64,000 bases of DNA from Clostridia bacterium (GTDB lineage: Bacteria > Bacillota > Clostridia > Oscillospirales > Acutalibacteraceae). This document shows, in pieces, positions 16,908 to 25,908 of the stretch. Position 1 is the stretch's first letter. Each line of letters starts with the position of its first letter. Location of the stretch: the NCBI GenBank assembly GCA_017416485.1, contig JAFQCH010000005.1, forward strand, positions 34,031 through 98,030, given 5' to 3'. The notes below the pieces were generated by a model. That model worked only from the letters and a program-made list of their open reading frames with translations. It was not told the DNA's origin and made no database searches. The translations under genes were made by a program, and so were the position numbers.

Positions 16908-16936
16908 TTGAATCTTTCGTAAATTTCTGATATACT
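16908..16936 (+). promoter_or_regulatory. Promoter of the nucleotidyltransferase gene
   Basis: TTGAAT at 16908-16913, 17-base spacer, TATACT at 16931-16936. AAAGGAG precedes the ATG at 16971. Confidence 0.75.
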
Positions 16937-16970
16937 GTTAATATGTCAATGTAAGAAAGGAGTTTATCGT

Positions 16971-17879
16971 ATGAAAAACACTACTTTGGTTATTATGGCG
17001 GCCGGCATGGGCAGCCGTTACGGCGGGCTCAAGCAGATGGACCCCATCGGAGCCAACGGGGAAGTCATTCTTGACTATTCCGTGTATGATGCCATTGAAG
17101 CAGGATTTGATAAGGTTATTTTTGTGATCAAGCATGAAATAGAAGAAGATTTCAAAGCGCTCATGCAGGGCAAGTATGAAAACAGAATCAAGGTTGAATA
17201 TGCCTTTCAGAACATAGACAATATTCCCGACGGCTACACCGTGCCCGAAGGCAGAGTCAAACCCTGGGGCACCGGCCATGCTGTACTTTCCTGTGACGGC
17301 ATGATCGACGGTCCCTTTGCTGTTATCAATGCCGATGACTACTACGGCAAAGAAACATTCAAGCTTGTTTGCAATGCCCTGAAAAATGCCGAAAACGACA
17401 ACGAATTCTGCATGGTCGGCTTCAAGGTGGAAAACACCCTGACGGAAAACGGCCACGTGGCAAGGGGTGTCTGTCAGACCGACGAAAACGGGTATCTGAC
17501 CGACATCGTGGAACGCACCAAAATTGCACGCAAGGACGGCAAAATCATGTTCACCGAAGATGACGGCGCGAGCTGGACAGAGCTTGCCGAAGGCAGCACC
17601 GTTTCCATGAACTGCTGGGGATTCAGCGGTATGATGATGACGGAACTGAAAAACCGCTTCAAGGCGTTTTTTGAAAAAAATGCCGACAATCTGCTCAAGT
17701 GCGAATATTTCCTTCCCTTTGTGGTGGATGAACTGCTCAAAGAAGGCAAAGTCACCGTAAAGGTTATGGACACCACCGAAAAATGGTACGGTGTAACATA
17801 CAAAGAAGACAAAGCCGTTGTTATGGCTGCACTCAGGCAGAAAGTGATCGACGGCATTTACCCCGACAAACTGTGGTAA
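16971..17879 (+). CDS. Sugar-phosphate nucleotidyltransferase family protein
   Basis: 302 residues. The N terminus has the nucleotide-binding signature AAGMGSRYGGLKQ, followed by GTGHAVL near 101 and the metal-binding INADDYYG near 121. This places it in the NTP-transferase family with UTP-glucose-1-phosphate uridylyltransferases and similar enzymes, which form NDP-sugars from NTP and a sugar 1-phosphate. The typical LDYSVYDAIEAG segment and the C-terminal WYGVTYKEDK vary from GalU, so the sugar is uncertain. It is a single gene with its own promoter and a following terminator. Confidence 0.85.
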   Translation: MKNTTLVIMAAGMGSRYGGLKQMDPIGANGEVILDYSVYDAIEAGFDKVIFVIKHEIEEDFKALMQGKYENRIKVEYAFQNIDNIPDGYTVPEGRVKPWGTGHAVLSCDGMIDGPFAVINADDYYGKETFKLVCNALKNAENDNEFCMVGFKVENTLTENGHVARGVCQTDENGYLTDIVERTKIARKDGKIMFTEDDGASWTELAEGSTVSMNCWGFSGMMMTELKNRFKAFFEKNADNLLKCEYFLPFVVDELLKEGKVTVKVMDTTEKWYGVTYKEDKAVVMAALRQKVIDGIYPDKLW

Positions 17880-17910
17880 CAAACTAACAAACCCGCCGCA
17901 AACAAAAAGA

Positions 17911-17948
17911 GCAACTCCCTCGGTGCAAACCGAAGGAGTTGAATTTTT
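17911..17948 (+). terminator. Terminator of the nucleotidyltransferase gene
   Basis: Stem CAACTCCCTCGG / CCGAAGGAGTTG with one mismatch, then a T-rich stretch. Confidence 0.7.
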
Positions 17949-18068
17949 ATCACATATTTGCAATCGATTGTCGGCCGGACGGCACAGAGCATACGGCACG
18001 AAATTGACCACTGCAACGATATATTGATCTGACCATTCTTTTCCATGTTTGCCAAAGCAGAATAAACC

Positions 18069-18110
18069 AATACTCCCTTTTGAAGATGTGTGAAAGGGAG
18101 TATTTTTTTG
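18069..18110 (+). promoter_or_regulatory. Perfect hairpin covering the sigG ribosome-binding site
   Basis: A 12-bp perfect stem AATACTCCCTTT (18069-18080) / AAAGGGAGTATT (18093-18104) with a 12-base loop. The GGGAG at 18096-18100, the only good ribosome site for the TTG at 18108, is entirely within the 3' arm. Seven T follow, overlapping the start region, so the same element could also terminate transcription. A start of transcription inside the loop or left arm would free the site. Confidence 0.75.
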
Positions 18111-18875
18111 CAGTTCGGAAAGGTGGAAATCTGCGGCATCAACACGGCAACATTGCCCGTGCTCAAAGAAGCCGACAATATGCAATTGTTGCAGAAAAGC
18201 AAAACAGGGGACAAGCAAGCCCGCAACAAAATCGTGGAAGGCAATCTGCGGTTGGTGTTGAGTGTCGTGCAGCGATTTTCAAACCGTGACGAAAATCCCG
18301 ATGACCTGTTCCAGGTCGGCTGTATCGGTCTTATGAAGGCGGTCGACAACTTCGATCTGTCGCAGAATGTGCGTTTTTCAACCTATGCCGTGCCGATGAT
18401 TATTGGTGAAATACGGCGATACTTGCGCGACAACAATGCCGTGCGGGTGAGCCGTTCCGTGCGTGATACTGCATACCGTGCCATGCAGGTGCGTGAGCAG
18501 TTGCAGAATGAGCACAACAAAGAGCCGACCATTGAGGAAATTGCAAAAGTTATGCAGATGCCCAAGCACAGCGTTTCGCTTGCCTTGGAGGCGATCGTGG
18601 AGCCGATTTCTTTGTATGAGCCGGTGTATTCCGACGGCGGCGACCCGGTGTATGTGGTAGATCAGGTCGGCGGCGGAGATGAAGAAAAGGACTGGATTGA
18701 TGAAATGGTATTGCGCGATGAAATTGCCGCGCTGTCGGAACGCGAAAAACGCATTCTGCATCTGCGCTTTATGCTCGGTAAAACACAGACAGAGGTGGCA
18801 AGTGAAATCGGTGTTTCGCAGGCACAGGTGTCTAGGCTTGAAAAAGGAGCAATGGATAAACTGAGGGGACTTTGA
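18108..18875 (+). CDS. sigG: Forespore RNA polymerase sigma factor SigG
   Basis: 255 residues. The N terminus VEICGINTATLPVLK is characteristic of SigG rather than SigF. Region 2 (DDLFQVGCIGLMKAVDNFDL, then VRFSTYAVPMIIGEIRRYLR) and region 4 (GKTQTEVASEIGVSQAQVSR) are intact. SigG directs late forespore transcription, so the host is a spore former. The TTG at 18108 follows GGGAG by seven bases; an in-frame GTG at 18090 lacks a site. The usual spoIIGA-sigE neighbours are absent here. The ribosome site is inside a stable hairpin, which could block translation of read-through RNA. Confidence 0.93.
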   Translation: MQFGKVEICGINTATLPVLKEADNMQLLQKSKTGDKQARNKIVEGNLRLVLSVVQRFSNRDENPDDLFQVGCIGLMKAVDNFDLSQNVRFSTYAVPMIIGEIRRYLRDNNAVRVSRSVRDTAYRAMQVREQLQNEHNKEPTIEEIAKVMQMPKHSVSLALEAIVEPISLYEPVYSDGGDPVYVVDQVGGGDEEKDWIDEMVLRDEIAALSEREKRILHLRFMLGKTQTEVASEIGVSQAQVSRLEKGAMDKLRGL

Positions 18876-18936
18876 GTCTCCTTTTTTGATTTGATCGGTA
18901 ATCTTTCTTAAAATTTTAAAATAAGCAAAAAAACTA

Positions 18937-18965
18937 TTGTAATTGCTTGCGCAATCGTATATAAT
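18937..18965 (+). promoter_or_regulatory. Promoter of the ireB operon
   Basis: TTGTAA at 18937-18942, 17-base spacer, TATAAT at 18960-18965. The spacer contains the inverted repeat ATTGC-TTGC-GCAAT. Confidence 0.78.
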
Positions 18966-19010
18966 ATTCTAATAATAGCATAAATATCTGTATACGGAGG
19001 TGCTTTCAGA

Positions 19011-19283
19011 ATGAACAATCAAAAAGAGCCGACCAGAAAAATCGACATTGCTGATAAGAATGAAGCCGATGTGCGTGAAATTATGCGTACGGTTTATTCT
19101 GCATTGGAAGAAAAGGGCTATAATCCCGTCAGTCAGATTGTCGGTTACATTCTGTCCGAAGATCCCACTTACATCACCACAAATAAAAATGCACGCAGTC
19201 TTGTCCGCCGTATTAACCGATATGAACTGCTGAGCATGATGCTCAATGATTTTATGAAAAATTCTGATTCTTACGGAGAATAA
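19011..19283 (+). CDS. ireB: IreB family regulatory phosphoprotein (UPF0297)
   Basis: 90 residues, full length. The NPVSQIVGYILSEDPTYIT segment and the ARSLVRRINRYELL end are hallmarks of IreB. In Enterococcus faecalis IreB is phosphorylated by the PASTA kinase IreK and affects cephalosporin tolerance. In most Firmicutes ireB sits next to ruvX-like yrrK and a DUF1292 gene; here it is followed by an unrelated small conserved protein and an aminotransferase. It has its own promoter and is the first gene of a three-gene run. Confidence 0.93.
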   Translation: MNNQKEPTRKIDIADKNEADVREIMRTVYSALEEKGYNPVSQIVGYILSEDPTYITTNKNARSLVRRINRYELLSMMLNDFMKNSDSYGE

Positions 19284-19287
19284 AAAA

Positions 19288-19581
19288 ATGGCAAAAACAG
19301 AAAAATTGTTTACTTATAAGGGCAAGCCCCTGGTTCGTTGCGGCAAAACGCTGTATTACGGCAACAGTTACGATCCTTTTGTTATCATGATGCAGGTTGC
19401 AACCACCAAAACCGTCGGAGATATGGAAATTGCCGATAAGGTTTTTGTGCAGCTGCTCAACACCGATCCCAATGTCCGTCCGCGTGATGCAATCGTAAAG
19501 AAGAGTGAGAAAAAGGGGCTTTATGCCGCCATGGATATCGCATCCATCTGGCTTGAAAGAGCACTCGCATCCAATGGCTGA
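19288..19581 (+). CDS. Conserved small protein of unknown function
   Basis: 97 residues, starting four bases after ireB. The N-terminal part is strand-rich and begins TEKLFTYKGKPLVRCGKTLY. The middle has QVATTKTVGDMEIADKV, and the end is helical. No membrane segment or known motif. The tight spacing to ireB suggests coupled translation. No function can be assigned. Confidence 0.8.
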   Translation: MAKTEKLFTYKGKPLVRCGKTLYYGNSYDPFVIMMQVATTKTVGDMEIADKVFVQLLNTDPNVRPRDAIVKKSEKKGLYAAMDIASIWLERALASNG

Positions 19582-19610
19582 TTTTGTTTTGTGAAGAGGA
19601 GAGGGAAGTT

Positions 19611-20825
19611 ATGGATCTTATTTTTAAATCCGATAAATTGCAGAATGTGCATTCCGACATCCGTGGCCCCGTTTTTATGGAAGCCAACAGAATGCGTGCA
19701 GAAGGCATTGATGTTCTGCGTCTGAATACAGGCAACCCCGCAACCTTCGGTTTCGGTATGCCCGACAGTGTCAAGAACGCACTTCTGAACAATGCCGACA
19801 AGGCGGTTGCTTACTGCGACCTCAAAGGTATGCCCGATGCCCGTGAAGCCATTTGTGCTTACCACAAGGCAAAAGGCATTGAAGGCATCACCCCCGACGA
19901 TGTTTTCATCGGCAACGGTGTCAGCGAACTGGTTACCATGGTGCTGACCGCATTGCTCAATTACAATGACGAAATTCTTGTTCCCGCACCCGACTATTCG
20001 CTGTGGACAAACTCTGTTTACATTGCAGGTGCAAAGCCCGTGCACTATATTTGTGACGAACAGAGCGAATGGTATCCCGATCTGGACGATATCCGCAAGA
20101 AGATCACATCCAAGACCCGTGCGATCGTCCTCATCAACCCCAATAACCCCACAGGTACGCTGTATCCCAAAGAACTGCTTGAAAAGATCGTCGAAATCGC
20201 GAGAGAACATAACCTTGTTATTTTCAGTGATGAAATTTATGACCGTCTTGTAATGGATGATCTTGAGCATGTTTCCACTGCAACCCTTTGTCCCGACCTT
20301 CTTTGCATCACCATGAACGGTCTTTCCAAATCGCATATCGTCTGCGGTTTCCGTTGCGGCTGGATGCTGATTTCCGGCGCAAAGGACAAGGCACAGGATT
20401 TCATCGCAGGCATCCGTGCTTTGTGCGCAATGCGTCTTTGTGCAAACGCACTCATGCAGTTGGTCATTCCCGCTGCCCTCAACGACCCCGAAAGCACAAG
20501 AGCCATGCTCGTACCCGGCGGCAGACTGTATGAACAGCGCGAAGCATGCTGCCGTGAGCTTGCCAAGATCCCCGGTGTCAGCTTTGTCAAGAACAAAGCG
20601 GCTTTCTACATATTCCCGAAACTCGACAGCCGTTTCAATATCACCGATGATCAGCAGTTTGCAATGGATTATCTGCATTCCAAGCATGTTATGATCATCC
20701 CCGGCAGAGGCTTCAACTGGCCGACGCCCGACCACTTCCGCATTGTTATGTTGCCCGAACCCGAGCAGATGGCAAAAGCCATGCGCGACCTCGGCGACTT
20801 CCTTGCAGATTATCGTCAGAACTGA
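19611..20825 (+). CDS. PLP-dependent aminotransferase, class I/II (AlaT-like)
   Basis: 404 residues. Fold-type I aminotransferase features: LNTGNPATFGF near the start, NPNNPTGTLYP near 175, the FSDEIYDRL segment with the PLP-contacting Asp and Tyr, and the Schiff-base Lys in NGLSKSH near 243. The sequence is close to glutamate-pyruvate aminotransferases (AlaA/AlaT type), which make alanine. The ATG at 19611 follows GAGAGGGAAG; the frame extends back to 19584 without a site. It ends the ireB operon and is followed by a terminator. Confidence 0.9.
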   Translation: MDLIFKSDKLQNVHSDIRGPVFMEANRMRAEGIDVLRLNTGNPATFGFGMPDSVKNALLNNADKAVAYCDLKGMPDAREAICAYHKAKGIEGITPDDVFIGNGVSELVTMVLTALLNYNDEILVPAPDYSLWTNSVYIAGAKPVHYICDEQSEWYPDLDDIRKKITSKTRAIVLINPNNPTGTLYPKELLEKIVEIAREHNLVIFSDEIYDRLVMDDLEHVSTATLCPDLLCITMNGLSKSHIVCGFRCGWMLISGAKDKAQDFIAGIRALCAMRLCANALMQLVIPAALNDPESTRAMLVPGGRLYEQREACCRELAKIPGVSFVKNKAAFYIFPKLDSRFNITDDQQFAMDYLHSKHVMIIPGRGFNWPTPDHFRIVMLPEPEQMAKAMRDLGDFLADYRQN

Positions 20826-20835
20826 CCAATACAAC

Positions 20836-20872
20836 AAAAAGAACCGCATCGGAATTTCCGGTGCGGTTTTTG
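20836..20872. terminator. Terminator between aminotransferase and phosphoesterase genes
   Basis: 11-bp stem AACCGCATCGG / CCGGTGCGGTT (one G-T pair) with loop AATTT and T-run. The flanking genes converge. Confidence 0.8.
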
Positions 20873-20884
20873 CATGGATTGATT

Positions 20885-22240
20885 TTATTTTAACTTCAAT
20901 GTGCAGTTGTTGTCCGAAATGCCGTAGTTACCTGCGGTGTGCTTAAGAATTTCATACAGGTCAGCGGGTTCACCCCATGTGGTCTTCAGCGAGATTTTGT
21001 TGAGAATCGGGCGCAGTCTGTTGAATAATTCCAAAACCGCATCGCCCTTGGGTGTGCCTTCCACAAAGGGCTGATCGCCTTCAAAGATGCTGCGAACGAG
21101 TTCAATGGCAAGCTCTGCAAACGGAATGTCCTTTACACTGTTGTCCACCTTGATGCACAGCATTTTTGCAACCTTGCCGACCGACCAGCCGTTGACCGCC
21201 TTGCCGAAAAATGTAATCACCTTGGCAAGGGTATCGTTGTCCCCAAGTCGCAGTTTACGCATAATACGCTTCGGGTCGTTGACCATGCTCGTCAACATCG
21301 TGCGGATCATGCGTTCAAACTGATCCTGCAAATACTGCTTGCCCGTTTTGCCACCCTTGTCCCACTCGAATTCAGGGACGGGAATGCTTTCAATTTCCAC
21401 CGTGCGTTCATCTTTAATGGTAACAAGGCGCATGAATGCGGGACAGCCGATGAGTGAACCCGTGCAGACGTCATAAATCTTATTGTTGTTTTCGGTGATA
21501 TGCACATTGACACTCTGGTTGTGCATGTGTCCTGTGAAAATCAGATGCACGTCATTGTCGGCAAGAATTGTTGCCAAAGCCTTGCCGTTTTTCTGCATGG
21601 CATCACCGACCAGCCAGAACAAGGGCTGCCCGGGCAACAGGGGATAGTGCTCCATGGCAATCATCATCTTGCCGTCTTCTTTTGCTTTTTTTGCCTGCTC
21701 TTCCACCCATTCCAGGAAATCCTCGTCATAAGCCTTGCCCTTGCCGTCCTTTGTGTCATTGCACAGCACAAGCAGACGCACATCTTTTGAAAGTTCGGCA
21801 ACATAGGAAAGATGTTCTTTGTTGAATGCAATCGCATCCTTGTAGCCGTAATCTTTGTAGTAGTCATACAGGTCTTCAAAATCCACACCCTCGGGCTCGA
21901 TTCTGCCCGTTTCATTGAACGCAAACGGATGCTCATTGAAGTCATGTCCCGCTGTTACCACATAAATGTCTTTGCCGCTTTTTTTGAGTTTCTTTAAAAG
22001 TTTGCAGAAACTCTCATGGCTTTCCTTTTCGCCGTTGAACGAAAGGTCGCCTGCAATCAGCACAATGTCGGCTCTTTTGTCGTTTGCAAGATATTCAAAA
22101 GCCGCTTCGTTGATGGCGGCGGTTTCCGCAAAGCATTTCTGCTCAAAATCCATGAAATTTTCGTATTCTTTCCCCCAACAGCCGAGTGAATGTTCAAAAT
22201 AATGCGTGTCGGTAATTACAAAAAAGTTGAGTTCTTTCAA
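20885..22240 (-). CDS. Metallophosphoesterase, cytoplasmic
   Basis: About 451 residues, no signal peptide. Motifs: VITDTHYF near the start, IAGDLSFNGE near 65, MEHYPLL near 195 and TGHMHNQS near 238. The usual GNHD/E motif is replaced by TAGHDFNEH, a variation in a metal-ligand region. The C-terminal 200 residues are helical and lack a known domain. The start is taken as TTG at 22240, with GAGG eight bases upstream; the TTG at 22246 is too close to the site. The substrate is unknown. It diverges from the fucosidase operon, so a link to glycan use is possible. Confidence 0.8.
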   Translation of the reverse strand: MKELNFFVITDTHYFEHSLGCWGKEYENFMDFEQKCFAETAAINEAAFEYLANDKRADIVLIAGDLSFNGEKESHESFCKLLKKLKKSGKDIYVVTAGHDFNEHPFAFNETGRIEPEGVDFEDLYDYYKDYGYKDAIAFNKEHLSYVAELSKDVRLLVLCNDTKDGKGKAYDEDFLEWVEEQAKKAKEDGKMMIAMEHYPLLPGQPLFWLVGDAMQKNGKALATILADNDVHLIFTGHMHNQSVNVHITENNNKIYDVCTGSLIGCPAFMRLVTIKDERTVEIESIPVPEFEWDKGGKTGKQYLQDQFERMIRTMLTSMVNDPKRIMRKLRLGDNDTLAKVITFFGKAVNGWSVGKVAKMLCIKVDNSVKDIPFAELAIELVRSIFEGDQPFVEGTPKGDAVLELFNRLRPILNKISLKTTWGEPADLYEILKHTAGNYGISDNNCTLKLK

Positions 22241-22394
22241 ATCCAAGCACCTCTTTTTGCCATATTCTAAATTATTTTATCATAACGGAAAAATTATGTC
22301 AATATCAACAGCAAATTTTAAAAATCATCTTGTAATTCTGTGCAAAATGTGTTATTTATTAAGTAAAGATTTTTTTATAATGGGAGGATATACT

Positions 22395-23687
22395 GTGAAA
22401 TACGAAAGCAATTGGAAATCTCTTGATTCAAGACCTGTTCCGCAATGGTTTCAGGATGCCAAATTCGGCATTTTCATTCACTGGGGGCTTTATTCCGTGC
22501 CGGGATACGCCAAAAAAGGTGACTATGCCGAATGGTACGGCTGGAATATGAACGATAAGGACTCCGAAACATGGAAATTCCATGAACGCAATTACGGAGT
22601 CAATTTTCAGTATGCAGATTTTGTGAAAGATTTTAAAGCCGATCTGTTTGATGCCGAAGAATGGGTCAGCCTGTTTAAAAAAGCAGGTGCAAAGTATATC
22701 AATCTGGTTTCAAAACACCATGATGGTTATTGTATGTATCCCACAGAATATGCGTGGAACTGGAATTCTTTTGATTTGCTCCCGCACCGTGATTTCTGCG
22801 CAGAGCTCAAAGCAGCTTGTGATAAAACGGACGTGCGCTTCGGCGTATATCATTCCGTTTACGAATGGTTCAATCCGCTGTGCATAAAAGATCCTGAACA
22901 GTATGCATTGCAACACCTGCATCCCATGCTCAAAGAACTGATTGAAAAATATCAGCCTGCCACCCTGTTTACCGACGGCGAATGGCTGTATCCTTCCGGT
23001 GTGTGGCATTCCGAAGAATTTTTGCAGTGGCTGTATAATGAATCGAGTGTCAAAGATTTCATTGTTCCCAATGACCGTTGGGGGATGGAAACAAGAGGTG
23101 TCCACGGCGGCAACTTTACTACAGAATATGGTTTTGTCGGCAATGCCGATGAAGAAAAGAGTGCAGAAGAAATTCAGGAAATTCGTTATTTTGAAGAATG
23201 CAGAGGCATCGGCAGAAGTTTCGGTGTCAACCGCATTGAAACCACAGAAGACTATATGTCTGCCGCTGAACTCATTGAACTGCTTGTTGACCTTGTTGCC
23301 GCAGGCGGTAACTTCCTTTTGAATGTAGGCCCCAATGCAGACGGCACCATTCCCGTTATCATGCAGGAACGCCTTGAACAGATGGGCGACTGGCTGGCCG
23401 TCAACGGTGAAGGTATTTATGCTTCCCGCAAACTCAAAAAGAGCAAACTCGAAAAAGTCTGGTACACGCAGAAAGACGGCAAAATTTATGTCTTCTTCGC
23501 AGGCTTCCCGTTTGGTGAAAAGACCGTTGACCTTGATTTTGATTCTGCTTACAAGGCAAGACTTCTCGGCTGTGATGCAAAAGTTGATATTGCCGCCGCA
23601 GAAGACGGCATGAAGTTTATTTTCCCCGCAATCAATCCCGACGATATGAAATCTGATTATATTTACACCGTTTGTCTTGAAAAATAA
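22395..23687 (+). CDS. Alpha-L-fucosidase (glycoside hydrolase family 29)
   Basis: 430 residues. The N-terminal FQDAKFGIFIHWGLYSVPGY and SKHHDGYCMY are GH29 signatures. The Asp in LFTDGEW near residue 196 aligns with the catalytic nucleophile. GNFLLNVGPNADGTIP near 312 closes the barrel. No signal peptide is seen, so it likely acts inside the cell on imported fucosylated oligosaccharides. The GTG at 22395 follows GGAGG by seven bases; the open frame extends to 22206 without a site. It is the first of three genes that look like a glycan-degradation operon. Confidence 0.92.
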   Translation: MKYESNWKSLDSRPVPQWFQDAKFGIFIHWGLYSVPGYAKKGDYAEWYGWNMNDKDSETWKFHERNYGVNFQYADFVKDFKADLFDAEEWVSLFKKAGAKYINLVSKHHDGYCMYPTEYAWNWNSFDLLPHRDFCAELKAACDKTDVRFGVYHSVYEWFNPLCIKDPEQYALQHLHPMLKELIEKYQPATLFTDGEWLYPSGVWHSEEFLQWLYNESSVKDFIVPNDRWGMETRGVHGGNFTTEYGFVGNADEEKSAEEIQEIRYFEECRGIGRSFGVNRIETTEDYMSAAELIELLVDLVAAGGNFLLNVGPNADGTIPVIMQERLEQMGDWLAVNGEGIYASRKLKKSKLEKVWYTQKDGKIYVFFAGFPFGEKTVDLDFDSAYKARLLGCDAKVDIAAAEDGMKFIFPAINPDDMKSDYIYTVCLEK

Positions 23688-23698
23688 GAGGTGATGAT

Positions 23699-25897
23699 AT
23701 GGCATTTATCAGACCGCGAGAAGAAGAACGCACAGGCTATCAGAACGGCTTGCCGCTGGAACCGCACATTGATTTTCAGAATGACTTCTGCATGTGCTAC
23801 CGCCTGAACGAAACCACCGCCGCACGGGTAAAAGAGTATGTCGACAACGGCTACGTTGCACACCTGATGACAGGTATTTCATGGGGTTCGTATGTCGATT
23901 ACCTGACGGGCGAATATGACGGCAGGGAACATATGGACGAATGGCAAAAAGACCGTTTCGGCAATGAAATCGTCCACGGCCACATGACCCCTTACATGGT
24001 TCCGACCATTTCTTTTGCGGATTATCTGAGCGAAAAACTGAAAATCGCCGTGGATGCGGGTGTGGTTGCCATTCACGTTGAAGAACCCGAATTCTGGGAC
24101 AGAGGCGGCTATTCCGAAGCCTTCAAACGCGAATATGAACTGTATTACCGTGAACCGTGGCAGGCACAGCACACAAGTGTGGATGCACATTACCGCTGTG
24201 CACAGCTCAAAGCCTATCTCTACCGCCGTACCATTGACCGTGTCAGTGCTTCCATCAAAGAATATGCCAAGGTGAAATACAACCGTGATGTCCGTTTTTA
24301 TGTCCCGACCCACAGTCTTCTCAACTACACACAGTGGAAGATCATGAGCCCCGAAGGAATGCTCGCCGATATTCCCGGTGTGGATGGCTTCATTGCCCAG
24401 GTCTGGACAGGCACGGCAAGAGAAAAAAATATTTACAAAGGCATTCTCAAAGAACGCACCTTTGAAACGGCTTACCTTGAATACGGTGTTATGCAGGAAT
24501 TGGTCCGCGGTACGGGCAAAAGAATGTGGTTTTTGCACGATCCCATTGAAGACAACCCCATTTTTGACTGGAACGATTATCAGTATAATTATTATAAAAC
24601 CGTCACCGCATCGCTTCTGCATCCGCATATCAATCATTTTGAAATCTGTCCGTGGCCTGACCGCATCATGCACGGCAAATATCCCAAGGATGCACCCGAT
24701 GCCGCCACCATTCCGCCCGCATACAAAACACGGCTCAACGGAATGTTCCAGACCCTCGGCGACATTGAATGTGCCGATAACACGGATAAACTCCGTGTGG
24801 GTGTGCTGATGAGTGACACAGCACTTTATCAGCGTACATTCACGGATGACCTGTACGGCTGTGTGCCCGAGGAGGAAGTCGGCACGGTCTTGCGCACAAA
24901 CGAGGATCTCACCAACTCCATCATCCGCAGAATTGCAAACGGCACGGCAGAAAAAACGGAAGAACTGCAACTTGCCGAATCCAATGCGTTTCCGCTGTTT
25001 TACGGGTTGGCTCTGCCGCTTCTCAACAACGGTCTTGCCGTGCGCCCCGTATTGCTTGATAATGTGCGCCGCTATCCCGACACACTCGATGAATACAATC
25101 TGCTTGTTTTAAGCTATGAATTCATGAAACCGCTGTCGCCCGATGTTAACAATGCACTTTGTGCTTGGGTGCAGAACGGCGGTGTGCTTGTGTATGTCGG
25201 TAACGGCTTTGACCCGTTCCACAATATCCGTTCGTGGTGGACAGGGAAGTATGACACCCCCGCCGAGCACCTGACAGAGCTTCTCGGCATCGGCAGAAAG
25301 CCCGCCGACGGCACCTACGATTGCGGCAAGGGGCATGTCATTATCCGCAACCTCAATCCCATGCACCTTTGTATCCGTGAAGACCTTGCAACCGAATATA
25401 AGCAGACCATCCACGATGCTGCAAATCTTCTCGGCACAACATGGATCGAAGACAATAAACTCATTGTCCGCAGGGGCAATCACATCGTTGCCGCATCTCT
25501 GCTCGAAAGTGACACGGCAGGGGATGTTGAGCTTGACGGTCTGTTTGCAGACATGTATACCCCTGATTTCGCTGTCTGTGAAAAAGTTGTCATCAAACCC
25601 GATGAAAGCCGTTTGCTGTTCGATTTTGCAACAATCGAAGACGAAACACTTCGCATCATCGGCACCTGCGTGCGTGTTCTTTCCATGGAAGAAAAGGATG
25701 ATGCCATCAACCTGACCGTCCGCGGCGCGGAAGGCTTCAAAGCATATATGCGCCTGCGTGTTCCCGAAGAATATGCAGCAGCAACCGTCCTGCTCGACGG
25801 TGAAACAATCGAATTCGTTTATTGTGAAAAATCCCGTACGTTGCTGTTGACATTCGACAGCCATGCGGGGGAAAGAAATATAATAATCAAAAAGTGA
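23699..25897 (+). CDS. Large uncharacterised glycoside hydrolase-like enzyme
   Basis: 732 residues, no signal peptide. Residues 1-390 look like a TIM barrel with HVEEPEFWDRGGYSEAF near 122 offering acidic catalytic candidates, and WFLHDPIEDNP near 277. Residues about 390-560 resemble the amidotransferase-like domain after GH42 barrels (YNLLVLSYEFMKPLSP, NGGVLVYVGNG). The rest is strand-rich. I could not place it in a known GH family. It starts 12 bases after the fucosidase and ends 12 bases before an oxidoreductase, so it should act on the same glycan. Function is inferred from fold-like features and context. Confidence 0.75.
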   Translation: MAFIRPREEERTGYQNGLPLEPHIDFQNDFCMCYRLNETTAARVKEYVDNGYVAHLMTGISWGSYVDYLTGEYDGREHMDEWQKDRFGNEIVHGHMTPYMVPTISFADYLSEKLKIAVDAGVVAIHVEEPEFWDRGGYSEAFKREYELYYREPWQAQHTSVDAHYRCAQLKAYLYRRTIDRVSASIKEYAKVKYNRDVRFYVPTHSLLNYTQWKIMSPEGMLADIPGVDGFIAQVWTGTAREKNIYKGILKERTFETAYLEYGVMQELVRGTGKRMWFLHDPIEDNPIFDWNDYQYNYYKTVTASLLHPHINHFEICPWPDRIMHGKYPKDAPDAATIPPAYKTRLNGMFQTLGDIECADNTDKLRVGVLMSDTALYQRTFTDDLYGCVPEEEVGTVLRTNEDLTNSIIRRIANGTAEKTEELQLAESNAFPLFYGLALPLLNNGLAVRPVLLDNVRRYPDTLDEYNLLVLSYEFMKPLSPDVNNALCAWVQNGGVLVYVGNGFDPFHNIRSWWTGKYDTPAEHLTELLGIGRKPADGTYDCGKGHVIIRNLNPMHLCIREDLATEYKQTIHDAANLLGTTWIEDNKLIVRRGNHIVAASLLESDTAGDVELDGLFADMYTPDFAVCEKVVIKPDESRLLFDFATIEDETLRIIGTCVRVLSMEEKDDAINLTVRGAEGFKAYMRLRVPEEYAAATVLLDGETIEFVYCEKSRTLLLTFDSHAGERNIIIKK

Positions 25898-25908
25898 GGT
25901 AAAATAAA

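Noticed and set aside
16887..16922. Short frame after the MFS gene starting MKNTIYLL behind GGAGAG
   Set aside because: Only eleven codons, overlapping the -35 box of the following promoter. Its N terminus resembles that of the next gene (MKNTTL), but no leader-peptide features are visible.
17989..18060. SigF/SigG-type promoter before sigG
   Set aside because: GCATA is present near 17989, but no matching -10 element is found at proper spacing.
16938..18218. 426-codon minus-strand frame across the nucleotidyltransferase and sigG start
   Set aside because: It runs through a terminator, a promoter and two well-supported genes on the other strand.
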